Positions 63,581 to 64,000 of a DNA stretch of 64,000 nt are shown piece after piece. The stretch lies in IMG/VR virus record IMGVR_UViG_3300018876_000008, positions 62,001 to 126,000 of that record; one strand, given 5' to 3'. The translations under genes and the position numbers were made by a program. The notes below the pieces were generated by a model. That model ran no database searches. It saw only the letters and a program-made list of their open reading frames with translations, and was not told the DNA's origin. Source of the DNA: a virus. The stretch's first letter is position 1. Every line of letters starts with the position of its first letter.

Positions 63581-63973
63581 TTAAAGACCCATTTCTTTAC
63601 GAATCTTAGTTGCCGAGATATCTCCGATATCAGAAGGTGGGGTATGTTCAATAATATCATATCCAACACCTCTTCCAAACTCTATTGAACAAATATCAGG
63701 TATAATTGTTACTGCTATTTTACCTGACTCAACTTCAGTTTCATAATGGTTGATAATATTCTCCTTAACTTCTGAAGCGGTAAACGGATTCTTTTCATTG
63801 GGTTTACCGTCCCTAATACAAATTAAGACATTCTTACCTTTATCCAAAGCTTGTTTGAATAACTCTTGATGGCCTTTGTGTAAAGGTTGCCATCGACCTA
63901 CAAACATCGCGTACTGACCTTCTCTAGCCGGCATCGATGACTCTACATGAAATTTACTATTCCATTCACTCAT
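63581..63973 (-). CDS. HxGH nucleotidyltransferase
   Basis: A 130-residue protein. FVGRWQPLHKGHQELF contains the HxGH motif, and ISATKIRKEM is the ISxTxxR-like tail. Resembles phage/bacterial adenylyl- or cytidylyltransferases (e.g. NMN-type). Substrate is uncertain. A second, divergent member of the superfamily is at 13430. Confidence 0.8.
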   Translation of the reverse strand: MSEWNSKFHVESSMPAREGQYAMFVGRWQPLHKGHQELFKQALDKGKNVLICIRDGKPNEKNPFTASEVKENIINHYETEVESGKIAVTIIPDICSIEFGRGVGYDIIEHTPPSDIGDISATKIRKEMGL

Positions 63974-64000
63974 AATTTATAATTAAAAATATTTAGACCA

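Overview
The window is a piece of a large, AT-rich tailed-phage genome that infects a member of the Bacteroidota, most likely a flavobacterium. Four things visible in the sequence point to the host. Promoters have the Bacteroidota form (TTG or TTTG, about 19-20 bases, then TAnnTTTG). Starts lack Shine-Dalgarno sites and some are probably leaderless. Two proteins end in the gliding-motility/type IX secretion (T9SS) type B sorting domain. There are also several Bacteroidota-style lipoproteins. Phage identity rests on a T4-type lysozyme, an M23 endopeptidase, a holin-like protein, thymidylate synthase with a compact dihydrofolate reductase, a DNA methyltransferase, DUF3310, a ClpP-like protease, a tRNA array, and dense short genes in alternating blocks. 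No capsid, portal, terminase or polymerase gene was recognised, so this is an accessory/lysis/auxiliary part of the genome.

Layout. 0.1-6.9 kb: two paralogous 'WCTA' proteins, small genes, a GT11 glycosyltransferase and a methyltransferase. 7.0-10.9 kb: lysozyme and a very unusual DHH-phosphoesterase/M23/peptidoglycan-binding fusion, DUF192 and NUDIX genes. 10.9-12.0 kb: no protein gene, but a roughly 0.9 kb richly folded RNA with its own promoter and terminator. 12.0-19.0 kb: small membrane proteins, a nucleotidyltransferase, thymidylate synthase and hypotheticals. 19-28 kb: secreted lipoproteins (one with a GH16-like catalytic motif), DHFR, RmlC, and a leftward block with RmlD and a 2OG-Fe(II) oxygenase. 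28.0-29.7 kb: a mostly non-coding, origin-like region with iterons, opposed promoters, a 15-bp inverted repeat and a G/C-run cluster. 29.7-43.4 kb: short genes, many with a shared N-terminal leader peptide and a common ATATTTAT promoter motif, plus a holin-like protein, an L,D-transpeptidase-like protein and a CAP-domain protein. 43.4-44.2 kb: a second structured non-coding region. 44.2-50.9 kb: paralogous small acidic proteins, a metallothionein-like peptide, a CxxCxGxG zinc protein, a GAF protein and ClpP. 51-58 kb, leftward: a P-loop kinase, flavodoxin-like oxidoreductase, methylglyoxal synthase and two T9SS-type secreted proteins. 58.7-60.8 kb: eight tRNAs, an oversized tRNA-like RNA and other folded spacers. 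61-64 kb: phosphoesterase, glucosaminidase and nucleotidyltransferase.

How it may work together (inference). ThyA, DHFR, NUDIX, DUF3310 and the kinase support nucleotide supply. Lysozyme, M23/PGB, GH73-like, YkuD-like and holin-like proteins act on the wall. GT11, RmlC/RmlD and secreted or T9SS proteins could remodel the host surface. Methylglyoxal synthase could redirect host triose phosphate. A recurrent leader peptide of the form 'ITESQL...EQ' on at least a dozen otherwise unrelated proteins looks like a sorting or processing tag. The large RNA at 11-12 kb is the strongest candidate for an undescribed element.
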